The position numbers were made by a program, and so were the translations under genes. Positions 9,069 to 16,528 of a stretch of DNA of 33,668 bases are shown piece by piece; within the stretch, counting starts at the first letter, position 1, and each line of letters begins with the position of its first letter. The notes below the pieces were generated by a model. That model saw nothing but the letters and a program-made list of their open reading frames with translations, was not told where the DNA came from and did no database searches. Source of the stretch: Deltaproteobacteria bacterium (GTDB lineage: Bacteria; Desulfobacterota; Dissulfuribacteria; Dissulfuribacterales; UBA5754); the NCBI GenBank assembly GCA_036574075.1, contig JAINCN010000007.1, positions 1 to 33,668 of the forward strand, given 5' to 3'.

Positions 9069-9236
9069 ATGACTTTGTCGCTCCACATTCCACAGGGGTC
9101 GTCACCCTGTGATATGGAATCCGACGTGCTTTTCGTCTTGCCACCCTGGACGGGCTGGGAGCTGACCCAGGCGGGTGAGGTATGGATAAAAAACAGGTAT
9201 GGTGTTTTCATCCCAGGACCATTTTTATTGATCTGA
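9069..9236 (+). other. Short unassigned reading frame in the 8938-9286 gap, possible gene remnant
   Basis: The 349-bp gap before hicB contains one open frame worth recording: 55 codons from ATG 9069, or 40 from ATG 9114, to TGA 9234-9236. The product contains VLFVLPPWTGWELTQAGEVW and GVFIPGPFLLI. The LPPW segment resembles the first strand of B12-binding radical SAM proteins, but nothing follows the stop, so it may be a truncated remnant. An imperfect inverted repeat (ATTCCACAGGG at about 9086-9096, CCCTGTGATATGGAAT at about 9105-9120) covers the second ATG. No convincing ribosome site is visible. The rest of the gap shows only AT-rich sequence before hicB. Coding status is doubtful. Confidence 0.2.
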
Positions 9237-9286
9237 GACCGATTTTATGATATTGATATTTCATATGATTTTTGAGGAGACCTGCC

Positions 9287-9517
9287 ATGGAAAAGGTTGT
9301 GAACCTCCATATCGAGAAACTTCCCGAGGGCGTTTATCTCGCCACCAGCGATGAGATCCAGGGTCTTGTGGCCCAGGGCCGGACGATTCAAGAAACCCTT
9401 GAAATCGCCAGGGACGTTGCCAGGAAGCTGCTGGAAGCCCAAAGCGAGCGGGAAGGAGGCCAGACTTTGCCATCAGCCGGGGATGCCTTCGACTATCCCC
9501 TTATTGTCAATGCCTGA
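9287..9517 (+). CDS. hicB: HicB family antitoxin
   Basis: This 76-residue protein of the HicB fold carries the signature LPEGVYLATSDEIQGLVAQG, followed by a helix (RTIQETLEIARDVARKLLEA). HicB binds and neutralises the HicA mRNA interferase. The protein is the short form: after residue 50 there is only a variable tail and no helix-turn-helix or ribbon-helix-helix domain, so autorepression by this protein alone is not evident. The ATG at 9287 has GAGGAG eight bases upstream. The stop overlaps the hicA start by one base (TGATG), giving an antitoxin-first order. The region just upstream (about 9225-9270) is AT-rich with two TATGAT hexamers and is a probable promoter or operator area. Confidence 0.85.
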   Translation: MEKVVNLHIEKLPEGVYLATSDEIQGLVAQGRTIQETLEIARDVARKLLEAQSEREGGQTLPSAGDAFDYPLIVNA

Positions 9518-9741
9518 TGGGCCGTCTCTGCGGGTTCAGGTATCGGGAAATAATCAGGCGGCTCAAGCGGTCCGGTTTCGAGTTTGACCGACAGGCCGCA
9601 GGGAGCCACGAAATCTGGTACAACCCCGAAACAAACCGCTATACTACCATTCCCAATCATCCTGGCGAGATACCGGAAGGAACGCTCAAGGCCATTCTCA
9701 GGCAGGCAGGGATTGAGCCGGAGGAGTTTTTAGAGAGGTGA
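9517..9741 (+). CDS. hicA: HicA family mRNA interferase toxin
   Basis: This 74-residue double-stranded-RNA-binding-fold toxin of the YcfA/HicA family cleaves mRNA when free of HicB. Family features are YREIIRRLKRSGFEF, the GSHEIW motif with the catalytic histidine (His31), the TIPNHPGEIPEGTLKAIL segment, and the final helix. Length and all key positions are typical, so the toxin looks functional. The start codon shares one base with the hicB stop, so expression should be coupled and antitoxin made first. It ends 26 bp before a sulfite-reductase-like gene whose relation to the pair is unclear. Confidence 0.9.
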   Translation: MGRLCGFRYREIIRRLKRSGFEFDRQAAGSHEIWYNPETNRYTTIPNHPGEIPEGTLKAILRQAGIEPEEFLER

Positions 9742-9767
9742 CCTTGCCATGGGGGAGGTGGGTATTC

Positions 9768-10626
9768 ATGAACGACAATCTCAGCGTCCTTGCCGACAGG
9801 ATCGTTTCCCACATCTCAGATGAAAAGCTCGCAGAGGCCAGCCTCAGGGACCTCGTACAAGCTCCCGGAAGAGGCCGCCCGCTCCGGCTCCAACGAGGTC
9901 CGTCTCGAGCACGTGACTGCATGCAGGGAGCGGTTTCTCCACAACCATGAGGACGAGGTCCGAGGTTACAGTGTCGAGACATGCCTTGGTACCGGAGGCT
10001 GCTCCAACGCAGCCGTGATCGACACCGGGCTCGCGGACACCATCGAAAAGGGCCTTGACGCCCTCGACATCAGGTCCCGCATAAGGGCCAAGATACAGGG
10101 CCCCCTCAAGATGCACCACGAGTTCCGGGTCTCCATCTCCCAGTGTCCCAACGCCTGCTCCAGGCCCCAGATCGTGGACGTGGGCCTCATTGGGGCCCGC
10201 ATCCCCCAGGTTGTCGAAGAGGCGTGCAAGGGATGCATGGGCTGTGTTGAAGCGTGCAGGGAAAAGGCCGTCTCCTTCTGGGACAAGGCCCCTTTCCCGG
10301 TCATCGATTCTGACAGATGCCTGGGCTGCGGGGCGTGCATCGCGGCCTGCCCAACGGGGACCATCGCGGAAAAGGCGACTGGCTACCGGATCCTCGTGGG
10401 CGGAAGGCTCGGCCGACACCCCAGACTCGGAAGCGAGCTTCCGGACGTCTTTTCGCGGGAGGATGTGGAGCGGATCGTTCCAGCCTGCGCCGGGATCTTT
10501 CTCGACGAAGGGACTGGGGATGAAAGGTTCGGGGACCTGGTGGAACGCCTCGGAATGGACCGGCTCATGTCGGCCGTCAGGCGTCGATGGCCTCGCGCAC
10601 CTTCAGAGCGATATCGCTCAGGGTGA
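9768..10626 (+). pseudogene. Siroheme sulfite/nitrite reductase-like protein with two [4Fe-4S] sites, frameshifted
   Basis: The frame starting at ATG 9768 (GGAGG ten bases upstream) encodes about 29 residues ending ASLRDL. The reading then jumps by one base: removing one base near 9855 joins it to a long second frame beginning YKLPEEAARSGSNEVR. The joined product is about 285 residues. It has the siroheme-[4Fe-4S] cysteines as CLGTGGC (CX5C) and SQCPNAC (CX3C), then two ferredoxin clusters in CKGCMGCVEAC and CLGCGACIAAC. This layout resembles small assimilatory-type or AsrC-like sulfite reductases; the substrate cannot be told. All cluster cysteines are intact, so the break is recent or a sequencing error. 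The last 50 bases overlap the 3' end of the convergent kinase gene, and the final 15 residues look unnatural, so the true stop may also be lost. Confidence 0.75.
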
Positions 10627-12862
10627 AGGGCTTCTGAAGGAATTTGACGCCCTCGTCCAGGACCCCGTGATGGGCGATGACGTTTGCCGTATAACCCGAC
10701 ATGTAAAGCACCTTGAGGCCCGGGGAGATGGCTGACAGCCGGCCGGCAAGATCGCGGCCGTTCATCCCGGGCATGACCACGTCTGTGAGGAGAAGCCGGA
10801 TCTCCCTGTGGAGACCCGCGATCTCTATGGCCTTTTCCGCTGTCCGGGCACGGAGTACCCTGTATCCGAGCCTTTCAAGCATGGTCGCGGCAAGATCGAG
10901 GATCGCCTCTTCGTCTTCCACCACCAGCACCGTCTCACCACGGCCGCCAGGGACGGCCTTCGGCGCTTCCTTTATCTCGGCGGCCTCACCACCCACCCTG
11001 GGAAGATAGATCTTTATGGTCGTTCCCTGTCCAGGCTCGCTGTAGATGTTGATGAAACCAGAGTTCTGTTTGACAATGCCGTAAACGGTTGCAAGCCCGA
11101 GCCCGGTGCCCTTTCCGACCTCCTTGGTGGTGAAGAAGGGCTCAAAGGCCTTTTCCAGTGTCTCCTTGTCCATGCCGCAGCCAGTATCGCTCACTGCGAG
11201 CATCGCATAGTCTCCGGGGACAAGACCTGGGTGGTCTGCGCAGTAGGCCTCATCGAGATGCACGTTTGCCGTCTCGATGGTGATCTTCCCCACGTCAGCT
11301 ATGGCGTCCCTTGCGTTCACGCAGAGGTTTACAAGGATCTGGTCCACCTGGGCAGGATCGATCTTGACCTTCCATAGGTCCGGACCTGGCAGCCACTCGA
11401 GCGCGATGTCCTCGCCGATGAGCCTTTTGAGCATCTTGAGCATGCCTTCAGCGGTCTTGTTGATATCGAGGACAACTGGGGCAGCAGGCTGTCTCTTAGC
11501 AAAGGCAAGGAGCTGCTGGATGATGCCGGTCGATCTCTCAGCTGCAGAGAGGATCTTCTCGAGATGGCCCCTTACCGGCGAATCCTGGCCGATCCTTGAA
11601 AGGGCGAGCTCGGCATAGCCCATGATGACGCCAAGCATGTTGTTGAAGTCGTGGGCCACCCCGCCGGCAAGCCTTCCCACGGATTCCATCTTCTGGGCCT
11701 GCTGGAACTGGGCTTCGACCTTGACGTGCTCAGTCACGTCGTATTTCCCAGCGACATAGTTCACAATGGATCCGGATTCGTCGAACACGGGAGAGATAAC
11801 GACGTCTTCGGTGTAGAGCGTCCCGTCCTTTCTCCGGTTCACGAACCTTCCCTGCCATGTCCTTCCGGACGAGATGGTCTTCCAGAGCCTCCGGTAAAAG
11901 CCCTCGTCGTGTTTCCCGCTCTTGAGGATGCGCGGGTTCTGGCCGATAGCCTCCTGCCGCGTATATCCGGTAGTCCTCTCGAAGGCCTTGTTCACATACT
12001 GGATGTTCCCCGCGCGATCGGTGACAACGATTGACTCGCCCGCCTGCTCGACCGCAACTGAAAGCATCCTGAGTTGGCGCTCGGCCTCCTTGCGCCCGGT
12101 GATGTCCTTGGCAGAGACCACGAAATACCCGGGCACCCCCTCCATCTCCTCAACCAGGGAGGCGGCCATCTCGACCCAGATCAGGGATCCGTCCCTGCGA
12201 ACGAGCCTCTTTTCAGTCCCGCAGGTCAGGGCCTTGCCGTCTTTCAATTGACGCATGCAATCCATGCCCATCGCCCTATCCTCGGGCGGGATCATGTCCA
12301 TAATGTTCATAGAATAGAGTTCATGTGCGGAGTAACCTGTCATGCCCATGAAGAAACGATTCGCCCGCAGAAAGCCCCCGTCGAGTGAGAGAAGGATCAT
12401 GCCCACAGCGGCCTGCTCGAAGGTCGCACGGAACATCTCCCCGCTTTCAAGGAGCCGCGCCTGGGCCTCGCGCTCTGCGGTCTGGTCGCGAAAGACCAGG
12501 ACTACTCCGGTGATGGCGCCTGATTCGTCCCGGATGGGGGCCCCGCTGTCGGTGATGGGGATCTCGCGGCCGTCACGGGAAAGAAGCAAGGTGTGATTGG
12601 CGAGCCTCACCACCACCCCCTCCCTAAGCACCCGGGCCACAGGGCTCTCCAGCTCAGCACGGGTCTCCTCGTTCACTATGCGAAAGACCTCGGCAAGCGG
12701 CCTGCCGCGGGCATCCTCCTCCTTCCAGCCCGTAAGGGCCTCGGCCACGGGATTCATGAGCTCCACATCGCCTCCAGAATCAGTGGCGATGACCGCATCC
12801 CCGATGGATCTGAGGATCACACTTTGGCGCTCGAGAGTTGCCCTCAAAGCGGACTTGTCCAT
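10577..12862 (-). CDS. PAS-containing hybrid sensor histidine kinase/response regulator
   Basis: This is a soluble hybrid kinase of about 761 residues. Three PAS domains follow each other (about 10-125, 140-258 and 265-385; the second ends in VVSAKDITGRKEAERQL). Then comes a HisKA domain with the phospho-accepting histidine in GGVAHDFNNML (about His404). The HATPase has N-box NLCVNARDAI and G-boxes DTGCGMD and GKGTGLGLATVYG. The C-terminal receiver domain has its aspartate in LLLTDVVMPGMNG (about Asp694). No membrane segment is seen, so it senses a cytoplasmic signal, perhaps redox or a ligand through PAS. The ATG at 12862 follows AAAGGGGG; a GTG eight codons earlier lies inside the neighbouring repeat and is less likely. 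No partner regulator is adjacent. The 3' end overlaps the sulfite-reductase-like gene by 50 bp. Confidence 0.9.
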   Translation of the reverse strand: MDKSALRATLERQSVILRSIGDAVIATDSGGDVELMNPVAEALTGWKEEDARGRPLAEVFRIVNEETRAELESPVARVLREGVVVRLANHTLLLSRDGREIPITDSGAPIRDESGAITGVVLVFRDQTAEREAQARLLESGEMFRATFEQAAVGMILLSLDGGFLRANRFFMGMTGYSAHELYSMNIMDMIPPEDRAMGMDCMRQLKDGKALTCGTEKRLVRRDGSLIWVEMAASLVEEMEGVPGYFVVSAKDITGRKEAERQLRMLSVAVEQAGESIVVTDRAGNIQYVNKAFERTTGYTRQEAIGQNPRILKSGKHDEGFYRRLWKTISSGRTWQGRFVNRRKDGTLYTEDVVISPVFDESGSIVNYVAGKYDVTEHVKVEAQFQQAQKMESVGRLAGGVAHDFNNMLGVIMGYAELALSRIGQDSPVRGHLEKILSAAERSTGIIQQLLAFAKRQPAAPVVLDINKTAEGMLKMLKRLIGEDIALEWLPGPDLWKVKIDPAQVDQILVNLCVNARDAIADVGKITIETANVHLDEAYCADHPGLVPGDYAMLAVSDTGCGMDKETLEKAFEPFFTTKEVGKGTGLGLATVYGIVKQNSGFINIYSEPGQGTTIKIYLPRVGGEAAEIKEAPKAVPGGRGETVLVVEDEEAILDLAATMLERLGYRVLRARTAEKAIEIAGLHREIRLLLTDVVMPGMNGRDLAGRLSAISPGLKVLYMSGYTANVIAHHGVLDEGVKFLQKPFTLSDIALKVREAIDA

Positions 12863-12880
12863 GAATGCCCCCTTTCCCAA

Positions 12881-13021
12881 TTTCACAGCATAAGCCTACG
12901 GCCGGGGTATTTGTGGATGGAGGCGCCCATGGACGGGGCTCGAACGGCAAATCCGCCCCCATGGATGGGGGCTATTTGCCGCACGAAACAAATACACCGG
13001 CCGTAGGCTCACGGATTCAGG
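12881..13021 (+). repeat. Palindromic intergenic repeat, copy 1
   Basis: This is a near-full copy of the repeat family best seen at 17719-17894. It begins with TTTCACAGCATAAGCCTACG, contains the paired CCTACGGCCGGGGTATTTGT and ACAAATACACCGGCCGTAGG arms, and ends with CTCACGGATTCAGG (13008-13021). The left outer arm CCTGAATCCGTGAG is missing: the copy starts at the kinase start region. It fills the first part of the 541-bp gap between the divergent kinase and hcp genes. Confidence 0.8.
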
Positions 13022-13082
13022 TCAGTGACAGACGCGCATATAACCGGGAGGGTGAACCCCTTTTGGCCTGAGGCGTGGCCCA

Positions 13083-13175
13083 TGCGGTTACTGCGGTTAC
13101 TATATAGATGACCAGCCAGCATGCAATACCTTTGTAAAATTTTTTTACACTACGTCGAACATTCCAATTCGACGT
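13083..13175. other. Tandem 9-mer and 8-bp palindrome in the kinase-hcp gap
   Basis: TGCGGTTAC is directly repeated (13083-13091 and 13092-13100). Further on, ACGTCGAA (13152-13159) is the exact inverted partner of TTCGACGT (13168-13175), with an eight-base spacer. Either could be an operator, but no regulator can be named. Confidence 0.3.
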
Positions 13176-13243
13176 CATTCCAGCACATGCCGGAATCCCG
13201 TGTTTTCAATATGCCATAGATACCGGATCAGGTCCGGCATGAC
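13174..13243. repeat. Small inverted-repeat element with GTCAT/ATGAC ends
   Basis: The 70-bp stretch is bounded by GTCATTCC and GGCATGAC, which match as inverted repeats at seven of eight positions. Inside are two further imperfect palindromes, ATTCCAGCACATGCCGGAAT and CCGGATCAGGTCCGG. Such GTCATTCC...GGAATGAC elements are a common type of dispersed intergenic repeat in proteobacteria. Only one copy is seen here. Confidence 0.4.
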
Positions 13244-13304
13244 GAGTCCGGCACTTTTTGCGAGGTCATCAAATATGGGCCTCCTGCAACAGATGCCCAG
13301 ACCA

Positions 13305-13317
13305 TCACGGATTCAGG
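13305..13317 (+). repeat. Solo right end of the palindromic repeat family
   Basis: TCACGGATTCAGG matches 13 of the 14 bases of the right terminus of the repeat family, without the remainder of an element. It lies 15 bp upstream of the candidate FNR-type site of hcp and is probably a remnant. Confidence 0.4.
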
Positions 13318-13331
13318 CCAGAGACATGAGG

Positions 13332-13345
13332 CTTGACGTAGATCA
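13332..13345 (+). promoter_or_regulatory. CRP/FNR-family (HcpR- or FNR-like) operator of hcp
   Basis: TTGACGTAGATCAA has the TTGA-N6-TCAA symmetry of CRP/FNR-family sites. Its centre (13338.5) lies 41.5 bp upstream of the start point predicted from the extended -10 sequence at 13365-13373, the classical class II activator position. Regulators of this family (FNR, HcpR) are known to control hcp genes in anaerobes. Confidence 0.6.
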
Positions 13346-13364
13346 AGGAACGCCCGTCTCACCC

Positions 13365-13373
13365 CTGCTATCC
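13365..13373 (+). promoter_or_regulatory. Extended -10 promoter element of hcp
   Basis: TGCTATCCT contains a TGn extension and a TATCCT hexamer (13368-13373). It places the transcription start near 13380, 24 bp before the hcp ATG. No good -35 box is visible, as expected for a class II activator-dependent promoter. Confidence 0.45.
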
Positions 13374-13403
13374 TTTCTTACAAAAATGCAAGGAGGTAGC
13401 GCG

Positions 13404-15032
13404 ATGTTTTGTTTCCAGTGCGAACAGACGGCAAAGGGAACGGGCTGCACTACAATGGGTGTCTGTGGGAAAAAACCCGATGTGGCGGCCCTTCAGGATC
13501 TACTCATCTACACAATAAAGGGCCTTTCCCAGGTGGCGGCGGAGGGGAGAAAGGCGGGTGTGAGCGACCGCGAGGTGAACGTCTTCACCTGCGAGGCGGT
13601 CTTTTCCACCCTCACGAACGTGGACTTTGACCCAGAGCGCCTCGTGGGGCTCATAAGGCGGTGCGTAGAGCTCCGCGAGGGGCTCAAGGAAAAGGTGAAG
13701 GCCGCCGGAGGAGCCGCGTCATTCCCTGCGGGTCCTGCCACATTCACCCCAGCTCAGACCGTTGAAGGCCTCGTGAAGCAGGGCGAGGAACACGGCGTCA
13801 TGGCCGATCCTACAGAAAACCCAGACATCCGATCCCTGAAGGAGACCCTGCTCTATGGACTCAAGGGGGTCTGCGCCTATGCGGATCATGCCCAGATACT
13901 GGGCCAGGAGGATGAAAAGGTCTATGCCTTCATCCACGAGGGGATGGCAACCACGCTCAGGAAGGACCTGGGCCTTGACGACTGGGTAGGGCTTGTCCTC
14001 AAATGCGGCGAGACAAACCTCCGGACCATGGAGCTCCTTGATGCCGCAAACACCGGCACATACGGGCACCCGGTGCCGACCAAGGTCCCCCTCGGCGCAA
14101 GAAAGGGAAAGGCGATCCTCGTCTCTGGACACGACCTTAAGGATCTTGAAGAGATCCTGAAACAGAGCGAGGGAAAGGGCATCAATGTCTATACCCACGG
14201 CGAGATGCTCCCCTGCCACGGCTATCCGGAACTGAAAAAATATCCCCACTTCTACGGGCACTACGGGACTGCCTGGCAGAACCAGATAAAGGAGTTCCCG
14301 GAGTTTCCCGGCCCCATCGTCATGACCACCAACTGCATCCAGAGGCCGGCAGATGCGTATAAGGACCGGATCTTCACCTCTGGGATCGTGGCCTGGCCGG
14401 GCGTCCCCCACATCAAAAACCGCGACTTTACCCAGGTGATCCAGAAGGCCCTTGAGACCCCGGGATTCCCCGAGGACACGGACAAGGGCTCGGTCATGGT
14501 GGGATTTGCGAGAAACGCGGTCCTCTCAGTGGCTGACAAGGTGATAGAGGCCGTGAAGGCGGGAAAGATTCGCCACTTCTTCCTAGTTGCGGGCTGCGAC
14601 GGCGCGAAACCCGGCAGGAACTACTACACCGAGTTCGTGGAGAAGGTGCCCAAGGATTGCGTGGTACTTACGCTCGCATGCGGGAAGTTCCGCTTCTTCG
14701 ACAAGGACCTCGGCGACATCGGTGGCATTCCTCGTCTCCTTGACGTCGGCCAGTGCAACGACGCCTACTCGGCGATCCAGATCGCCGTTGCCCTTGCAAA
14801 GGCCTTCAACTGCGGGGTAAACGACCTTCCCCTCTCCTTGATACTTTCCTGGTACGAGCAGAAGGCAGTGGCGATCCTGCTTACCCTTTTCCACCTTGGC
14901 ATAAAGAACATCCGCTTAGGACCCAGCCTTCCTGCCTTCATCACGCCGAACGTGCTCGACGTGCTCGTGAAGACCTATAACATAAGGCCCATCACCACCC
15001 CGGACGAGGACCTCAAGGCCATCCTGGGGTAA
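13404..15032 (+). CDS. hcp: Hybrid cluster protein (Hcp, hydroxylamine reductase family)
   Basis: Hcp is a cytoplasmic iron-sulfur protein that reduces hydroxylamine in vitro and detoxifies nitric oxide in anaerobes. The 542-residue product has the N-terminal cubane cysteines at 3, 6, 15 and 21 (CX2CX8CX5C), the class I pattern of strict anaerobes. The hybrid [4Fe-2S-2O] cluster ligands are visible in SGHDLKDL, THGEMLPCHGYP, TNCIQRP, GCDGAKPGRN, DVGQCND, and the Glu and Lys of SWYEQKAVAIL. The ATG at 13404 is set by AAGGAGG and by the MFCFQCEQ beginning; the longer frame upstream runs through the promoter. A CRP/FNR-type site and an extended -10 box precede it. It probably shares a transcript with the cysteine-rich gene that follows. 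Confidence 0.96.
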   Translation: MFCFQCEQTAKGTGCTTMGVCGKKPDVAALQDLLIYTIKGLSQVAAEGRKAGVSDREVNVFTCEAVFSTLTNVDFDPERLVGLIRRCVELREGLKEKVKAAGGAASFPAGPATFTPAQTVEGLVKQGEEHGVMADPTENPDIRSLKETLLYGLKGVCAYADHAQILGQEDEKVYAFIHEGMATTLRKDLGLDDWVGLVLKCGETNLRTMELLDAANTGTYGHPVPTKVPLGARKGKAILVSGHDLKDLEEILKQSEGKGINVYTHGEMLPCHGYPELKKYPHFYGHYGTAWQNQIKEFPEFPGPIVMTTNCIQRPADAYKDRIFTSGIVAWPGVPHIKNRDFTQVIQKALETPGFPEDTDKGSVMVGFARNAVLSVADKVIEAVKAGKIRHFFLVAGCDGAKPGRNYYTEFVEKVPKDCVVLTLACGKFRFFDKDLGDIGGIPRLLDVGQCNDAYSAIQIAVALAKAFNCGVNDLPLSLILSWYEQKAVAILLTLFHLGIKNIRLGPSLPAFITPNVLDVLVKTYNIRPITTPDEDLKAILG

Positions 15033-15047
15033 GATGCATGATCAAAT

Positions 15048-15076
15048 CCCGTCCCTTCACCAAACGAAGGGACGGG
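15048..15076 (+). terminator. Stem-loop between hcp and the following gene
   Basis: CCCGTCCCTTC (15048-15058) pairs perfectly over 11 bases with GAAGGGACGGG (15066-15076), with a seven-base loop. No T-run follows; the GGGGGGAGG ribosome site of the next gene begins right at the foot of the stem. It may be a partial terminator, or a processing or stability element lowering expression of the second gene. Confidence 0.5.
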
Positions 15077-15093
15077 GGGGAGGTCTTATAATC

Positions 15094-15327
15094 ATGAAAT
15101 GCCCAGGACAGGACAGCCGCTACTGGAAACCAGGGGCCATCTTTGAGATCCCCTGCCCCGGCTGCGGAAAGGCCGTGGAATTCTTCAAGGACGACGTCTT
15201 TCGCACCTGCCCGTCCTGCAGGACCAAGATCCACAACCCAGGCATGGACTTCGGCTGCGCCAGGTACTGCCCCTATGCCAAGGAATGCGTAGGGAGCCTT
15301 CCGCCCGAATTAGAGGAAGGGAAATAA
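15094..15327 (+). CDS. Small cysteine-rich (zinc-ribbon-like) protein next to hcp
   Basis: This 77-residue protein carries four cysteine groups: MKCPGQDSRYW at the start, IPCPGCGKAVEFF, RTCPSCRTKI, and FGCARYCPYAKEC at the end. The central CPGCG and CPSCR pairs have the spacing of a zinc ribbon, and the outer cysteines could bind a second metal or a cluster. The ATG at 15094 follows GGGAGG with a ten-base gap. A strong stem-loop separates it from hcp, 61 bp upstream on the same strand. I recognise this as a recurrent neighbour of anaerobic metabolism genes, but no function is established. An accessory role in metal or electron handling for Hcp is inference from position only. Confidence 0.7.
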   Translation: MKCPGQDSRYWKPGAIFEIPCPGCGKAVEFFKDDVFRTCPSCRTKIHNPGMDFGCARYCPYAKECVGSLPPELEEGK

Positions 15328-15433
15328 GGAAAATTTCCCCATCAGTCCCTCTCGTCCCATCATAAACGTCTTCCACAGAAATCCCCACGAAAATCTGTGA
15401 CAAAAAGGGGTGAGACCAAAAGACACAATCGAT

Positions 15434-16528
15434 TCACTTCGTCCCGGACTCTGGAGACACGCCTGCTCCCTCGAATGTGGCCATCTCGCGATAGATCCTG
15501 AGACCCGCCTCCACAAGACACATGGCGAGCACGGCACCAGTCCCTTCTCCAAGACGAAGATCGAGGTCGAGGACCGGGGAAAGCCCCAAATGCGCAAGCT
15601 GGATACGGTGGCCCGCCTCCACTGAGACATGGGAGGCAAAGAGGTAATCCGTGACAGACGGGGAGAAGGCCTGGGCAGCGACGGCCCCGGCAGTAGAGAT
15701 GAATCCATCAACCACTACTGGTACACGCAGGGACGCAGCACCGAGGAGGAAACCGCAGATCCCGGCTATCTCGGCCCCCCCGATTGAGGCAAGGACCCCG
15801 AGGGGATCGGCTGGATCCGGACGGTGAAGGGAGAGCGCCCTTTCGATGACCCGGATCTTGCGCGCCAAGGCCTCGTCTCCTATCCCCGTCCCCCGGCCCG
15901 TGACCTCCCGGGGGGAGGTGGCGCACAAGACCGCCGTGATGGCGCTCGCAGGTGTAGTGTTTCCGATCCCCATCTCTCCTGTGGCAAGAAGGCCCATCCC
16001 CTCTGAAACGAGATCCCGGGCCACCTCGGCCCCGGCCATGATGCACAAGGCGGCCTCCTGCCGGGTCATGGCCGGCTCTCGCGCCATGTTGCGGGTCCCA
16101 CGGACGACCTTTTTGAGAAGAAGCCCCGGGACAGCTCCGAAGTCCCAATCCACCCCGATGTCAACGACCCTGACCTCGGCCCCGGCGTGGCGCGCGAGGA
16201 CGTTGATCCCCGCGCCTCCTGCAAGGAAGTTGAGGACCATCTGGCGGGTGACCTCCTTGGGAAAGGCGCTGACACCTTCCTCCACCACCCCGTGGTCTCC
16301 AGCAAAGACCGCCACCGCCTTTTTGGGGGATGCCGGCATGAACTCTCCACGGATGCAGACGTAACGCATGGCCAGCTCCTCGAGCCTCCCAAGGCTTCCT
16401 TTGGGCTTGGTGAGGGAATCGAGTCTGGCCTGGGCCGCCTTGGCAAGAAGATCCTCGCGTATCGGAAGGACCCTGGCTGCAAGGGCATAAACGTCATTTT
16501 CCACTTCCACTTCCTTTTTGTCCTCCAT
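15434..16528 (-). CDS. cobT: Nicotinate-nucleotide--dimethylbenzimidazole phosphoribosyltransferase CobT
   Basis: CobT activates the lower-ligand base of cobalamin (dimethylbenzimidazole or a related benzimidazole) to its alpha-ribotide using nicotinate mononucleotide. The 364-residue product shows [73 protein letters not shown] and [12 protein letters not shown], which supplies the catalytic glutamate region. Length is normal. The ATG at 16528 directly abuts the cobU stop (TAAATG), so the two are translationally linked. The other late-pathway gene, cobS, is not in the window. Confidence 0.95.
   Translation of the reverse strand: MEDKKEVEVENDVYALAARVLPIREDLLAKAAQARLDSLTKPKGSLGRLEELAMRYVCIRGEFMPASPKKAVAVFAGDHGVVEEGVSAFPKEVTRQMVLNFLAGGAGINVLARHAGAEVRVVDIGVDWDFGAVPGLLLKKVVRGTRNMAREPAMTRQEAALCIMAGAEVARDLVSEGMGLLATGEMGIGNTTPASAITAVLCATSPREVTGRGTGIGDEALARKIRVIERALSLHRPDPADPLGVLASIGGAEIAGICGFLLGAASLRVPVVVDGFISTAGAVAAQAFSPSVTDYLFASHVSVEAGHRIQLAHLGLSPVLDLDLRLGEGTGAVLAMCLVEAGLRIYREMATFEGAGVSPESGTK

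Noticed and set aside
12865-13071. Reading frames through the repeat copies giving similar proteins (HKPTAGVFVDGG...)
   Set aside because: They recur only because the underlying repeat is open in several frames; there is no ribosome site, and the frames end at different points in each copy.
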